A DNA stretch of 64,000 bases from Lewinella sp041392765. GTDB taxonomy: Bacteria; Bacteroidota; Bacteroidia; Chitinophagales; Saprospiraceae. Where the stretch lies: contig JAWKLL010000005.1 in the NCBI GenBank assembly GCA_041392765.1, positions 124,001 through 188,000 on the forward strand. The letters run 5' to 3'. The translations under genes and the position numbers were made by a program. Below are positions 40,835 through 51,742 of this stretch, piece by piece. The number at the start of each line of letters is the position of its first letter. The first letter of the stretch is position 1. The notes beneath the pieces are model-generated. The model had not been told where the DNA came from and did not search any database. It saw nothing but the letters and a program-made list of their open reading frames with translations.

Positions 40835-42481
40835 TCAAATCGCGCCTGCGTACACGGGTGTCTTTTTCTTCACTTTGGGTGCCTGTGTTTTCACCCTTTT
40901 GATGCGGGTATCGTACTTCTGTAAGATGGAATAAGCCTGAGATACGGTGCTTTCCTGATGCGCCTTGTTGACGGATGTGACTACATAGGTGTAGGTTTCG
41001 CCCACGTCAGTACGGGTATCAAAGTAGGTGAACCGCTTGGCGTTGCCCTTGCCGATGGGGGTAATGGCTAATATGTTGGCGGGTTTTCCAAGTCGCCGGG
41101 TTTGGCACCGTTGAAGCGGTAGATGACGTGATAGTGGGCGTTTTCGCGTATGCGGTGACGGCTGTTCCGGGTTTCCACTTGAGGCGGACGGCTTCGTTTT
41201 CCAACGGGGTCGCCCCAGTTGCACTGGCATGGGGCGGGTGTACTCGAGTTCGGGACGTTCGAGCCATAAAGCCGGGTAGCGGTAGTGAGTGGCGCAGGCT
41301 GTCTTTGAGCCGCAGGGGCGGGTTTAGCAGCGACTTAGCGCTAAAGTAAGCACTACCGGAAGTTTGGAAGTTGCGGCGATTGAGGTCAATTTGACGGGGA
41401 ATTTCCGCAGGATCATGCCAAGCCGCTTCTTTGTTGTCGCCAACTTTATAGGCAGCATGACCGATGTAGAGGGCAGTCCACGAGCGTTCTGGCTCCACCA
41501 CTGTACTAGTTTTTGGTGATCGGCGGGTTCAAAACCAATATGCCAATAGAGTTGCGGGATAACGTAATCGATCCAGCCCTTGTTGATCCAGTTGAGCACA
41601 TCGGCGTGGAGATCGTCGTAGGAGGTTACACCCGCACGGGTATCAGACCACCGCTGTGGGTCGGTGCTTTTTTGCGCCATACGCCAAAGGGGCTGACACC
41701 GAATTGAATATTCGGGCTAGTATCTTTGATGCGATTGTAGAGTGCCTCCACTAATTTGTCGGTATTGCTGCGTCGCCAGTCGTTGATATCGTTGAAAGGC
41801 TGGCCGTAGAACCGGAAGGTAGTGCTATCGAGGAAGGGGTGTCCTTGACGGGATAGGGGTAGAAAGTAATCGTCGATGTGGATTCCATCGAGTGTATAGT
41901 TATCTACGAGTTCGCCTACGACATCCTGAGGTGGTCTCTGACGGCAGGGATACCGGGGTTGAAATACATTTTGCCGCCATAAGCAACCATCCAATCGGGG
42001 TGAGTAAATACGGGGTGGGTGAGGAATAGCTGAGAAGTATCCATATTCATGGAAGCCCTGAAGGGTTGATGCAGGCGTGGAACTCCATAGCGCGGGCGTG
42101 GGTTTCCTCAATCATAAAGGCGAGCAGGTCGAACTCGTCTTTTGGCGGTGCTCCTTGCCTGCCTGTGGAGTAGGCAGACCAAGGTGCGTACTGGCTGGGA
42201 TAGATAGCATCAGCAGCGGGGCGTACCTGTACGAACACTGCGTTTAGGCACAAGTCCTTGAGTTGGTCGAGCAGGTTTTGTACTGTTCCTTGAGGCGATA
42301 GGGTCGGTAGATGGAGATTTGGGGTTAATCAATATTAAGCACTAGTGGCTACCCATGCAGCGCGCAATTCTCGCTTAGGCGCCTGAACTGCTTGTTGGGG
42401 CAAAGCCGTTTGGGCTACCAAGAACGTACTAAGGAAGAGCAGACAGCATAGGCTAGTGACTGCGAGACGAAATACACGCAT
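40835..42481 (-). CDS. Family-10 glycosylhydrolase-like (GHL10) secreted protein, frameshifted
   Basis: The start at 42,481 gives a signal peptide (MRVFRLAVTSLCCLLFLS onwards to VAQ), then APKRELRAAWVATSA, the opening of GHL10 proteins (usual RAVWVATV-NIDWP). Later pieces carry FVQVRPAADAIYPSQYAPWS, ARAMEFHACINP, YTLDGIHIDDYFLP, a FYGQPFNDINDWRRSNTD segment and GWIDYVIPQLYWHIGF, all typical of this (alpha/beta)8-barrel family. A fibronectin-like domain ends the protein (KRFTYFDTRTDVGETYTYVV). At least five frame breaks occur, at about 42,330, 42,075, 41,930, 41,640 and 41,490-41,080. Homologues are thought to act on cell-wall or polysaccharide glycosides; the substrate is unknown. Confidence 0.7.
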
Positions 42482-42526
42482 ATTGATAGATTTGCAAAAT
42501 TTCAAAAGGGTAAAAGTACAATATGT

Positions 42527-42647
42527 ATGGGGAAAAAAATAAATTCAGCATTTTCTGAGTCAAAGAAATCGGATAAAACACTTTCAATGAACCGCTTATT
42601 CATCCGATTGCCTTTGACAATCTGAATTTATTATTTTCTTATCCCTA
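42527..42647 (-). repeat. Imperfect-palindrome interspersed repeat, copy 2
   Basis: Nearly 90% identical to 7,261-7,382, same orientation, differing by scattered substitutions and two small indels. It ends 3 bp before the stop codon of the 42,650-44,118 gene and 46 bp from the start of the glycosylhydrolase-like gene. Its long hairpin could end or stabilise the upstream transcript. Confidence 0.7.
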
Positions 42648-42649
42648 TT

Positions 42650-44118
42650 TCAGGATTCTTTCGCAATAGCTTCTAATGCCTCGCCAGCTTCTTCGCGGCA
42701 GGTTTTTTCGAGCCAGTAACGGTTTACGATATTAGAAGATTGTTGGATTTCTAGATAAAGTTTGGCAAAGCGCTCTTCCTTACGCACCCCTGCTACTACC
42801 TTGGGTTGTTGCTTGATGGTGGTCAACTTCTTGGCGTAGCGCAAGAAGTTGTTGTATTGCTTTTTCAAATCCACGGTCATTTTTCGGTTTCGGATGACAT
42901 ATATGCGGAAGGTATCGATGAGTGACATCAAGGCTTCTGTATCGCCCAATGCGTAGTAGGTAGCAAGGAGGAGGTTATTATAATTGAGGTGGTATTTGAC
43001 ATCTGAAAATCTAACTTAGTAGCAAGTGATCGAGGGCTTCACTGTATCGTTGCTTGGAAAAATTGAGTGAGCCATATTGTAATTGTAGGAGTTCTCTTTC
43101 CTTTTTTCGGGTAGCTTATCCTTGTAGGTTTCCAGAAAGTATTCCGTCCATTCAAATTCACCTAGGCTACAGCCCAAGACTGTAATGTTTTTATAGTTCC
43201 ATTCATTCAGTAGGCCATTGGTAAGAATAAGATTGGTATTCAAGCCTTCTTGATAAAGTTCAAAAGTTCTTTTGGAAATTGCGCTGTCCTTTGTTGATTT
43301 GTCGTACACAATAATTATTGGCGAAGAGTAGAGATCCCGCTGCTCGGTGGGCGAAAGCTGGGGGATGTTGTGCTTGAGCATGGATTTCAACACTTGGTAA
43401 TGCGGGGTCGTCGTCGTGCCTGAGGCTCATCAAAATGGTGTAGTAAAGCTTAATGGAAACATCCTCACTAAACCGATCAGCCTGTTGGTGATAGTAGTCA
43501 ATAATCGTGTCCAGCGCACCATACTCAAAGTGCGAATTCACGAGTATCTGGTTAGCCGTCATTTCGCAACTGTGCGAGTTTTTCCAGCAGAAAGAACTTA
43601 TCGATTGCCTCGGACAATTCTTGTAGAGAATCCGTTTTACTGCGGTCTTCGTGGTGGGTGTTGTAATAAGCGATGGTATTGAGGTAACGATATTGGGCAT
43701 ATTGGTACTCGCTATCGCGGTAGGGGTAAGCCTCTAGTTTTTTGGCCAACAGCTTGGCTCGGTTGGTGAGGAGATTAAACTGATTGTCTTGAAAGGCCGC
43801 TTCCAACAAGAGAATATCTTGCGTAAAGGCAATTCTTCAAACCGCTGCTGAGCCCTAAAACTATGATAAAGTTTTCAGGTTCGACATCAAATTGAAAAGC
43901 GTTTGCTCATCATAGCCTTCTTTGGGAAATAATTTCTGGAAAACTATCTTTCTATCCAACTTTTCTGGCCTCTTATCCACAAAATTGTAGATGTAATCCA
44001 ACAATTCAATAGTTTTGGTATGCTGATTAAAATAAGGAGAAATAACAAACTGCCGAAAGGCTTGGCGGTCCTTTGGGGATAAATTTTGTATATTAACAAT
44101 GAGTTTACTTTCCTTCAT
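42650..44118 (-). CDS. Helical TPR-like protein of unknown function, frameshifted (about 490 aa)
   Basis: The start at 44,118 (MKESKLIVNIQNLSPKDRQAFR) is a recognisable N-terminus seen in Saprospiraceae proteins: a small helical bundle (FVISPYFNQHTKTIELLDYI and ILFQKLFPKEGYDE-type segments). Later frames continue with AAFQDNQFNLLTNRAKLLAK, FLLEKLAQLRNDG, SIKLYYTILMSLRHDDDPAL and LMSLIDTFRIYVIRNRKM, all amphipathic helices. Breaks lie near 43,860, 43,560, 43,395 and 42,980. The role is unknown; its build is like the 506-residue protein at 7,668-9,188. Confidence 0.6.
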
Positions 44119-44439
44119 AGTTGTTTTTTTAATCAGAAATGAGCTATTATTTTTGCATAAAACAAAGATAAACAGCAACTTAAAAAAAATACACACCTAA
44201 AATCATGCCAGAAAGTTAGTAAAAAGTACGATGTAAGGGTGAAAAAAAATTTCACTTTTGTGTCAGCCTTTTGGGAGACACTATGAAACGTTCCTTCAAA
44301 ACGGCGCTTATTATTGTTCATGGAGCCTCGAAACTGGACGTAAGCACAAAAACTAACCCCCATTCCACATCGGGACGCTTACCTGTCTGTAAACGGATTA
44401 ACAAACAGTATCGAACTCCGGTTTGTGCCAAAAATTGCA

Positions 44440-44473
44440 AGGATGTTACCTACGGGTAGCATCCTTTTTTTAC
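44440..44473 (+). terminator. Intrinsic terminator upstream of the tetR operon
   Basis: AAGGATG-t-TACC (44,440-44,451) pairs with GGTA-g-CATCCTT (44,456-44,467), followed by T's on the plus strand. A 58-codon frame (44,284-44,459) ends in its loop, but its sequence shows no domain, so the terminated transcript may be a short RNA or a leader. The rest of 44,119-44,439 shows no supported gene. Confidence 0.65.
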
Positions 44474-44544
44474 GTCTATCTCGTAGCTTTGTTCCGAACA
44501 GGCCGTTGTTTTGATTATATGTCGAAAAAAATAAAAAAAACACC

Positions 44545-44582
44545 GGAAACTATAAACAATCTTAAAGTTTCCTGCGTTCCTT
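44545..44582 (+). promoter_or_regulatory. Candidate TetR operator overlapping the tetR/RND operon promoter
   Basis: GGAAACT (44,545-44,551) and AGTTTCC (44,566-44,572) are a 7-bp inverted repeat separated by 14 bp, directly followed by TTCCTTTG (44,577-44,584), which resembles the -7 consensus TAnnTTTG. It lies 24-60 bp before the tetR start. TetR-type repressors usually bind such dyads in their own promoter, so autorepression of the pump operon is likely. Confidence 0.45.
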
Positions 44583-44607
44583 TGCGGTATCTTTTCAGGG
44601 ACTACGA

Positions 44608-45208
44608 ATGTTTACACAGCAGGTAATAGAAAAAGCGGAGGAACTATTCCTATGTTATGGGATAAGAAGCGTAAGTATGGACGATATAGCGAGGGAACTC
44701 GGCGTATCGAAAAAAACGTTGTACCAACATTTGGACAACAAGTCTGACTTAGTAAAGCAGATTATTCAAAAAAAAGCGGAAGAAGATGTTCGTGTCATAT
44801 CGCAAAAACAAACGGAAGCAGCCAATGCGATAGCGGAACTGCTTTCGGTGGCGGGTTACCTGATCGAGCAGTTGAGGAAGCTCACGCCTACTTTCAGGTA
44901 TGACTTGGAGAAATACTACCGGGAGGTACACGAAGAAATAGATAGCCAACACGCTGCCTTTTTCCTAGCGTTGACCGAGGCAAATTTAAAGCGGGGAATC
45001 CAGGAAGGATTGTATCGGCAAGATTTGAATATTAGCATAACAGCCAAGGTTATTCCTATCTACAGCCAACCAAATAGGAAAGGATCAATTTTTTCCTATC
45101 GAGGATTTTGATTTAGAACAATTGATTCGGGAGTTATTCCGCTACCACATCCACGGTATTGCTTCGCTTAGCGGCATAGCCCTTTTGAACCAGTTAATAG
45201 ATCATTAA
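44608..45208 (+). CDS. TetR/AcrR-family transcriptional regulator (frameshift near the C-terminus)
   Basis: The N-terminal helix-turn-helix is clear: VIEKAEELFLCYGIRSVSMD, DIARELGVSKKTLYQHLDNK. The C-terminal ligand-binding helices follow (TFRYDLEKYYREVHEEIDSQ, ANLKRGIQEGLYRQDLNI). The frame shifts at about 45,060-45,075; the next frame gives FFPIEDFDLEQLIRELFRYH and ALLNQLIDH with a stop at 45,206-45,208, a normal TetR ending. Total about 200 residues, as expected. It is the first gene of a four-gene run with the OMF, MFP and RND genes and almost certainly represses them. Confidence 0.85.
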
Positions 45209-45267
45209 TATATACCATTCAAACGACCCGGCATCATTTTGATGGTGATGCCAAAATAAAAAACCAG

Positions 45268-46587
45268 ATGAATCACCGACAATGTCTCCTGCTCTTTGGT
45301 AGCTGGATGCTGTTTTTCCCGATGTTGGTTTGGTCGCAACCTACCGACCTGACCTTGGAAGCAGCCATTCAAATGGCTATGACCCACAACCCCGAAGTAC
45401 AAGATGCACGACTGAAAGTATTGGACGCTGAAGCGCGTATCTTAGAAAGCAAATCGACAGGATTACCCCAAGTCAGTGCCAGCGGAAGCTACCAGCGTTA
45501 CTTCAAAGTACCGTTAGTACCCCTTCCCGCAGAATTTACGGGTGGTGAGCCACAGAACGTTTCTTTCGTCCTGAAGAATAACCTTACGGGAGCGGTGAAC
45601 GTAGATGCGATGGTATTCGATGCGGCCTACTTAGTAGCCCTGAAAGCTTCGCGTGCTGCCCGCGAGTATGCACAATTAGCATTGGCCGATCGCCAGCGTC
45701 AGGTGCGCCAATCGGTACGGGATGTCTATTTACCGCTGCTCTTCATCAGTGAAAACCTTGTTCAGTTGGACAAAAACATCGCTAACCTGAGCGATTTGTA
45801 CGAGGAAACAAAAGCGGTATATCAAGCTGGTTTTGCAGAGCAATTGGATGTAGATCGGCTGGAGCTTTCACTAGCGAATCTCAACACGGAGCGTTCCAGC
45901 TTAGCCCGCCAATACGAGAATGCCTTGAATGTTCTCCGTTTTACCCTCAATACTCCTTCCAGTGATAGCCTAGTCATAGTTGATGATATGGAAGCATTGC
46001 TTGCGGTTACTAACGAGGAGATGCTAATGGCGCAAGTAGATGTATCAAAGCGGAGCGAAACAGTACTATTAGATCAGGCGCTGTTGTTGAGCGACTACAA
46101 TATTACTGCCATACGCTCCCGCTACTTGCCCTCCTTGCGTGCCTTCGCGGGCTACCAATACCAGTATCAAGGCAATGATTTCACAAATGGTTTCTGGGCA
46201 CCCACGGGTTTTGTAGGCGTTTCCATCAACCTGCCTATATATGATGGAGGGTTCAAACGCTCGCAGGTCGATAGAGCGCGTATATCCAGAGACCAAGTTC
46301 AGCTACAACGCCAAACCATAGAACGGCTTATTCATTTAGAAGTAGCCAATGCTCGCGCCACTGTGCAAAACGCGAAAGACCGCATGGCCGAGCGCGAACG
46401 CTATTTACAATTAGCCAACCGGATTTTTGAAACTACCCAAATCAAGTATCGCGAAGGCGTAGGCTCCAGCCTAGAAGTGAATCAAGCGGAACAAGCCCTT
46501 TACACGGCGCAAAGCAATCTAATGCAAGCTCGATATGACCTATTGAAGGCGCAGATAGACTTAGCCGAAGCCTTGGGACTCAACTAA
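45268..46587 (+). CDS. TolC-like outer membrane efflux protein (439 aa)
   Basis: Signal peptide (LLLFGSWMLFFPMLVWSQ), then two OEP repeats of the TolC family: LTLEAAIQMAMTHNPEVQDA opens the first helical hairpin, SVRDVYLPLLFISENLVQLD and AVYQAGFAEQLDVDRLELSL mark its coiled coils, and the second repeat ends with YREGVGSSLEVNQAEQALYT and YDLLKAQIDLAEALG. It forms the outer-membrane channel and periplasmic tunnel of a tripartite pump. It precedes the MFP gene by 37 bp. Confidence 0.92.
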   Translation: MNHRQCLLLFGSWMLFFPMLVWSQPTDLTLEAAIQMAMTHNPEVQDARLKVLDAEARILESKSTGLPQVSASGSYQRYFKVPLVPLPAEFTGGEPQNVSFVLKNNLTGAVNVDAMVFDAAYLVALKASRAAREYAQLALADRQRQVRQSVRDVYLPLLFISENLVQLDKNIANLSDLYEETKAVYQAGFAEQLDVDRLELSLANLNTERSSLARQYENALNVLRFTLNTPSSDSLVIVDDMEALLAVTNEEMLMAQVDVSKRSETVLLDQALLLSDYNITAIRSRYLPSLRAFAGYQYQYQGNDFTNGFWAPTGFVGVSINLPIYDGGFKRSQVDRARISRDQVQLQRQTIERLIHLEVANARATVQNAKDRMAERERYLQLANRIFETTQIKYREGVGSSLEVNQAEQALYTAQSNLMQARYDLLKAQIDLAEALGLN

Positions 46588-46624
46588 AAAAATCGTTTTT
46601 GCCAACCATGTCATTCTTTCAAAT

Positions 46625-47770
46625 ATGAAAAATATCGTTATCCTCCTGCCTTTGTTGTTGATATTGGCAACATGCAGCCAACCAGAAAAAAGCGGAGAAA
46701 TTCCAGCAGGGCTTCAAGAGAAAAAAGAACTCCTGAGGAAAAAACAAGCACTCATCAAAACATTGGGTGATGAAATTACCGCTTTGCAAGAAGCTATTGA
46801 GGCGCAAGACCCTGATGCCAAAAAAAAGGGTAAATTGGTAACCGTGTCGCCAATTGTACTCAGTGACTTTGCCAGCTATAGCAGCCTTCAGGGTAGCGTG
46901 GCAGCCGAAGACCTCCTCGATGCGACAGCAGAAATAGGGGGGCGTGTATTGCAAATGACCGTTAAAGAAGGTGATGCCGTACAGAAAGGCAAACTCATCG
47001 CTGTATTGGACGTGGAAGCCATTCAAAAGCAGCGGGCGGAATTGGAAACAGCCCTCGACTTGGCTCAAACAGTCTATGAAAGGCAGCAACGTTTGTGGGA
47101 ACAAAATATAGGATCTGAAATCCAGTATCTGCAAGCCAAAAACAACAAGGAGCGGTTGGAAAAGAGCTTAGCAACCATCGACTACCAACTATCGCGAAAC
47201 AAGGTGTATGCCCCCGGCAGTGGCATCGTAGAACGCGTAGTAGTGCAGGCGGGTGAACTAGCATCGCCCGGCATGCCCATTGTGCAAATCTTAAACACCA
47301 ACCAACTTAAAGTAGTGGTCAACGTACCAGAGGTGTATATCAAAAAAATCCGTACGGGGCAACAGGTGGACGTATCCATACCTGCTTTGGGTATGGAACG
47401 AGGTGTGTCTGTTTCGCTCATAGGCAAAATGGTTGACCCCGCCAACCGCACCTTTAAAGTAGAAGCCAAACTGCCTTCCGACCCCTTGTTGAAGCCTAAT
47501 TTGCTGGCAGAAATGAAAATCAAAGACTTTGAAGCTAAAGGTGTTGTCGTTATCCCCTTGGATCGCATCCAACAAGAAGTAGGCGGCAACCGATATGTCA
47601 TGCTCCAGCAGGATGCGCCCGAAGGCAAAATTGCCAAAAAAGCATACGTGGAAATAGGGCAGAGCTATGAAAACGACATCATCATTACCGAAGGGCTGAA
47701 AGCTGGCGATATACTCATTATGGATGGTGCAAGAGGATTAGCGGACGGGCAACTCATTGATATTAAGTAA
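46625..47770 (+). CDS. RND efflux periplasmic adaptor (membrane fusion protein), lipoprotein
   Basis: Lipoprotein signal (VILLPLLLILATC) anchors it to the membrane. A coiled coil (ELLRKKQALIKTLGDEITAL) precedes the biotinyl-lipoyl half-motif GGRVLQMTVKEGDAVQKGKL, then an alpha-hairpin, the second lipoyl half VYAPGSGIVERVVVQAGELA, a beta-barrel (VVVNVPEVYIKKIRTGQQVD) and a membrane-proximal domain ending IITEGLKAGDILIMDGARGL. 381 residues, complete. It links the TolC-like channel at 45,268 to the RND transporter at 47,792, 21 bp downstream; the gap holds a copy of the AATTTGACGGAAATAA motif. Confidence 0.93.
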   Translation: MKNIVILLPLLLILATCSQPEKSGEIPAGLQEKKELLRKKQALIKTLGDEITALQEAIEAQDPDAKKKGKLVTVSPIVLSDFASYSSLQGSVAAEDLLDATAEIGGRVLQMTVKEGDAVQKGKLIAVLDVEAIQKQRAELETALDLAQTVYERQQRLWEQNIGSEIQYLQAKNNKERLEKSLATIDYQLSRNKVYAPGSGIVERVVVQAGELASPGMPIVQILNTNQLKVVVNVPEVYIKKIRTGQQVDVSIPALGMERGVSVSLIGKMVDPANRTFKVEAKLPSDPLLKPNLLAEMKIKDFEAKGVVVIPLDRIQQEVGGNRYVMLQQDAPEGKIAKKAYVEIGQSYENDIIITEGLKAGDILIMDGARGLADGQLIDIK

Positions 47771-47791
47771 TTTGACGGAAATAAATCAACC

Positions 47792-50700
47792 ATGTCTGAA
47801 AATAAGAAATACCGCTCGTTTGGGCTAACCGAACTGGCTGTTGACAATGCAACGAGTATTTTTATCGTGTCATTGATGATCCTGTTGTTCGGGCTTCAAT
47901 CGTATGATGCTGTACCCAAGGAGCAGTTCCCAGAAATTGATTTTCCGCAAGTATTCGTTAATACCCCCTATTTTGGCAACTCGGCGTCTGACATTGAAAG
48001 CTTAGTGACCCGCGAGATAGAAAAAGAACTGCAATCGGTAGATGGTGTTAAGAACATAGCCTCTACCTCTGTGCAAGATTTCTCTATCATTACGGTGGAG
48101 TTCAATAGTGGGGAAGACATCGACGAGGCCATCCGCAGGGTGAAGGATGCCGTGGACAAAGCCAAGCCCAATTTGCCCAACGATTTAGACACCGAACCCT
48201 CGGTGCTAGATATCAACTTGGCAGAGATACCCATTGTAACGGTCAATATTTCTGGTGATTTCACCAGTGATGAGTTGTTGCATTATGCAGAGTTCCTTCA
48301 GGAGGAAATTGAGGCTATTGACGAGGTAGCACGTGCCGAAATTAAGGGTGAGATGGAGCGGGAAGTCAAGATTGACATCGACCTGCGCCGTATGGAGAGC
48401 ATGGAGGTGAGTTTTTCCGATGTGGAAAATGCCATTGCCATGGAAAACATGACCATGTCGAGTGGCGAGATCGTGAACAACAACTTCCGCAGAGCCGTCC
48501 GTGTAGTGGGTGAATTTACCAACATGGAGGAACTGAAGAACATGATTGTGAAGAGTGAAGACCTTCGCCCCGTTTACCTCAAAGACATAGCAGATGTTAC
48601 TTTCGGCTTTAAAGAACGCACCAGCATCGCCAGAGAAGACGGCTTCCCTGTTATTTCACTGAACGTCGTCAAGCGGCAAGGAAAAAACCTGTTGACTGCC
48701 GCCGACCGACTAAAAGAAGTCATAGCGGAAAGCTCCAAAAAGCTGCCAGATGGACTAAAAATTAGCCTTTTCAACGACCAATCAGTCAACACCAAGGATC
48801 AGGTAAGCAACTTGGAAAACAGCATTATTTCTGGGGTTATATTGGTAACGTTGGTGTTGTTGTTTTTCCTTGGGTTGCGCAATGCCATGTTTGTGGGTAT
48901 GGCTATCCCCTTGAGTATGCTCATGGGGATTCTATTCATCTACCTCAGCGGCGTGACGTTAAATATCGTGGTATTATTTGCGTTGATTTTGGCCTTGGGT
49001 CTTTTGGTGGACAACGGCATTGTGGTGGTGGAAAATATTTATCGCTACGTACAAAACGGCTACCCACTGGGGCAAGCTGCTCGCAGAGGTGCTGGCGAAG
49101 TGGCGTTGCCGATCATTGCTTCTACGGCGACTACCTTAGCAGCTTTCCTGCCGTTGGCATTCTGGCCAGGTTTGGTGGGTAGTTTTATGCAATATATGCC
49201 CATCACGCTCATTATTGTATTGACGAGTTCGCTTTTCGTAGCCCTAGTTATCAATCCTGTTTTTGCGGCTACTTTTATGAAACTTGAGCCTACCGAATTG
49301 GAACCCCAAGCCGAAGCCAAGGTGCGGAGGAACGTACTCATCGGGCTAGCCGCCATGCTTGTAGTGGGGCTGTTGGGCTGGGTGGCAGGTGCTTTATGGC
49401 TGCGCAACCTAATGGGTTTGAGCATTATGGTGAGTGCTGTGCAGTTTTTCCTTTTCAGGGGTGGGCATTCCGTTTCCAAAATTATTTCCTACCCAGGTTA
49501 GAGGCTGCTTATGACAACTTCGTGAGTTGGGCACTCAAGCACGCTGGTTGGATCTTTGCGGGTACCTTTATATTGCTATTTGCTGCTCAGGGGCTGTTCG
49601 AAGCACGGAAGCCCAAGGTGGAACTCTTCCCCAGTGCCGACCCTATCTATGTAAACCTGTTTGTGGAACTACCGTTAGGAACTGATATTACCAAAACGGA
49701 TGAGGTGCTCATGGAAATGGAAAAGCGGGTACTGAAAACCATCGAGCCTTACTCAGGTATCGTAGAAGCCGTGCTGACGCAGATAGGAGAAGACACCGCT
49801 GACCCAAGTTACCACCTGAACCTGATGCATCCCCTCACCGCGCCCGATTGACGGTATCTTTTATACCCGCCCGCGACCGGAATGGTATTTCCACCTTTCA
49901 GATCATGGAAGAAATCCGCAACAACACTAAAGGCATCCTGGAGTGGCGGTCGTAGTAGATAAAAACGCAGATGCTACCCACCGACTGGTAAACCCATCAA
50001 TTTGGAAGTATCATCCGATGACATTGACCTGCTGGTTGAAACCTCCGAGCGGCTCATCAATTATATCAACGATCAAAACATACCCGGTATAGAAGAATTG
50101 CAGGCGGATGTGAAGATTGGAAAACCCGAACTGATTGTCCGTATCGATCGGGAGGCGGCACGGCGTTATGGGATTTCCACGTACAACATCGCCAGTGCCA
50201 TACGCACCTCTGTATTTGGCAAGGAAGCCAGCACTTTTAAAGAAGGCGAGGATGAGTATCCTATCATGATCCGCTTATCGGAAAGTTCGCGCAACAACAT
50301 CACCGAGTTGATGAACCAACGGATTACTTTCCGCAACCCTGCCAACGGACGCATCGTGCAGTACCCGTTTCCGCTGTGGCCAGCGTGGAGTACTCTAGTA
50401 CTTATTCCGCTATCAAACGCAAGGATTTGGAACGGGTGGTAACGATCTACTCCAATGTAATAGAAGGCTACTACCCTACCGAAATCATCCCCCGCATGAC
50501 CGAAGCGTTGGAGGACTTTGATTTCCCGGAAGGGTTCAAATACGAGTTCACTGGCCAACAGCAACAGCAAGCAGAGGATACTGGCTTCTTGGTGGGAGCT
50601 TTCACTGCGGCTCTTTTCCTGATTTTCATTATACTCGTGGCGCAATTCAATAGTATTTCCGATCCCTTCATCATTGTACTATCCGTACTATTCAGCACCA

Positions 50701-51189
50701 TTGGTGTATTCCTCGGATATGCTATTACGGGGCAAGACATCTCCATTGTATTTACAGGTGTGGGTATTATTTCCTTAGCAGGTGTGGTGGTAAACAACGC
50801 TATCGTACTCATTGACTATACGAACCTCTTGGTTCGAGAAAAAGAGAAGCCGCAGGTTTGGAGTCCAAGTACGAACTTTCACCCGATGTAGTACGGGAAA
50901 GTATCATCCAAGCAGGTGGTACTCGTTTGCGCCCTGTGCTCCTCACGGCCATTACTACTGTATTGGGGTTAGTGCCATTAGCTGTAGGATTCAACTTCGA
51001 CTTCTTCTCCTGATTACCGATCTCGATCCCCAGATATTCATAGGTGGTGATAACACCGCTTTTTAAACTATGGCATGGACGGTTATCTATGGTCTTACTT
51101 TTGCCACTTTTTTAACACTAATTGTGGTGCCTGTCATGTACTGGATAATGTTCCGTTTTCGTTATTGGCTTGGTAATTTGTTCAATTGA
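47792..51189 (+). CDS. RND efflux transporter (AcrB/HAE1 type), frameshifted
   Basis: Inner-membrane proton-driven transporter. The first 570 codons are intact: a TM1 start (AVDNATSIFIVSLMILLFGL), porter domains (YFGNSASDIESLVTREIEKE), then TM2-6 with the motif GLLVDNGIVVVENIYR, holding the two conserved Asp/Asn of the relay region. The frame then breaks near 49,470, 49,850, 49,940, 50,385, 50,865 and 51,012, but all later parts are found: IFAGTFILLFAAQGLFEARK (TM7), the second porter domain, VALFTAALFLIFIILVAQFN-type helices, GIISLAGVVVNNAIVLIDYT and GLTFATFLTLIVVPVMYWI. The stop is at 51,187-51,189. Full length would be about 1,130 residues. It sits with its OMF and MFP partners under a TetR gene. 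Confidence 0.88.
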
Positions 51190-51197
51190 CCTATTTC

Positions 51198-51241
51198 TTT
51201 CGTAATTGTCCGCAAAAAACGGGCAATTACGAAAGTTCTTT
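51198..51241 (+). terminator. Intrinsic terminator of the RND operon
   Basis: TTTCGTAATTG-t-CCG (51,198-51,212) pairs with CGG-g-CAATTACGAAA (51,220-51,234), followed by GTTCTTTTTT. It starts 8 bp after the RND stop codon. Confidence 0.8.
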
Positions 51242-51353
51242 TTTGTTACAAAATGTGAAGGGATTTTTACAAAAAACCACCTCTTCTCATCCTTTTTGAG
51301 CTTAATTAAAATAAGTTAAATTAAATATTTAATAAAAAAAAATACGTAAAAAC

Positions 51354-51384
51354 TTGCACATATCAATTAACGCCTGTATATTTG
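51354..51384 (+). promoter_or_regulatory. Consensus Bacteroidota promoter for an ORF-less transcript
   Basis: TTG (51,354-51,356), a 20-nt spacer, then TATATTTG (51,377-51,384): a textbook TTG-N20-TAnnTTTG promoter. No reading frame follows; the next strong signal is the terminator at 51,492-51,521. Confidence 0.65.
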
Positions 51385-51390
51385 TGTTGT

Positions 51391-51521
51391 TATTTAACAA
51401 TTGTGTTATTAACGCTTTATCATTGATATATACTTCCTCGTAAGAGGTTTTCATATAAAGTCGTAATTTTTTTCATGTGATATGATTTTCCGCTGGAAAC
51501 GAAAGTTTCCAGCTTTTTTTT
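51391..51521 (+). ncRNA. Candidate small RNA A (about 130 nt)
   Basis: Bounded by the consensus promoter at 51,354-51,384 and a perfect terminator hairpin: GCTGGAAAC (51,492-51,500), GAAA tetraloop, GTTTCCAGC (51,505-51,513), then eight T's. Internal CCTC-GTAA-GAGG hairpin near 51,434-51,445. No start codon leads to a frame of any length. It shares TTTTCATGTGATA and TTTCCGCTG words with the minus-strand sRNA candidate region at 6,771-6,802, in the opposite sense. No named RNA family recognised. Confidence 0.6.
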
Positions 51522-51599
51522 GCCATAAAATCAAGTATATCATGTCACAAATATTAATTTTATTGCAATATAATAATCAACCACTTGCTTTCCTTTGTG

Positions 51600-51697
51600 T
51601 CAACGAAGGTGATTCAATTTTATCACTTCGATACGATACAATTGGGTGAGTGTTTGTTCACAATTAGAATCCCCCTGCTATACTTGGGGGATTTTTT
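51600..51697 (+). ncRNA. Candidate small RNA B: three consecutive stem-loops
   Basis: CGAAGGTGA (51,604-51,612) pairs with TCACTTCG (51,623-51,630); AATTGGGTGA (51,640-51,649) pairs with TCACAATT (51,658-51,665); then the terminator AATCCCCC (51,668-51,675) with GGGGGATT (51,686-51,693) and six T's. A TTCCTTTG element near 51,590 is a weak -7 candidate. There is no reading frame. The tight row of stems argues for a structured RNA rather than random sequence. Confidence 0.5.
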
Positions 51698-51742
51698 CCC
51701 ACCCTTCTAAGATTTTATGTGTTGTTCATAGTGTTTTAGTAG

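Noticed and set aside
44284..44459. 58-codon frame ending in the terminator upstream of tetR, considered as a leader peptide
   Set aside because: No run of regulatory codons and no alternative hairpin that would compete with the terminator; left as part of the spacer.
40835..51189. Large-scale gene decay of GHL10, helical protein and RND pump
   Set aside because: Protein motifs are well preserved between breaks, with no sign of relaxed selection, and several breaks map to homopolymers; error is the simpler explanation.
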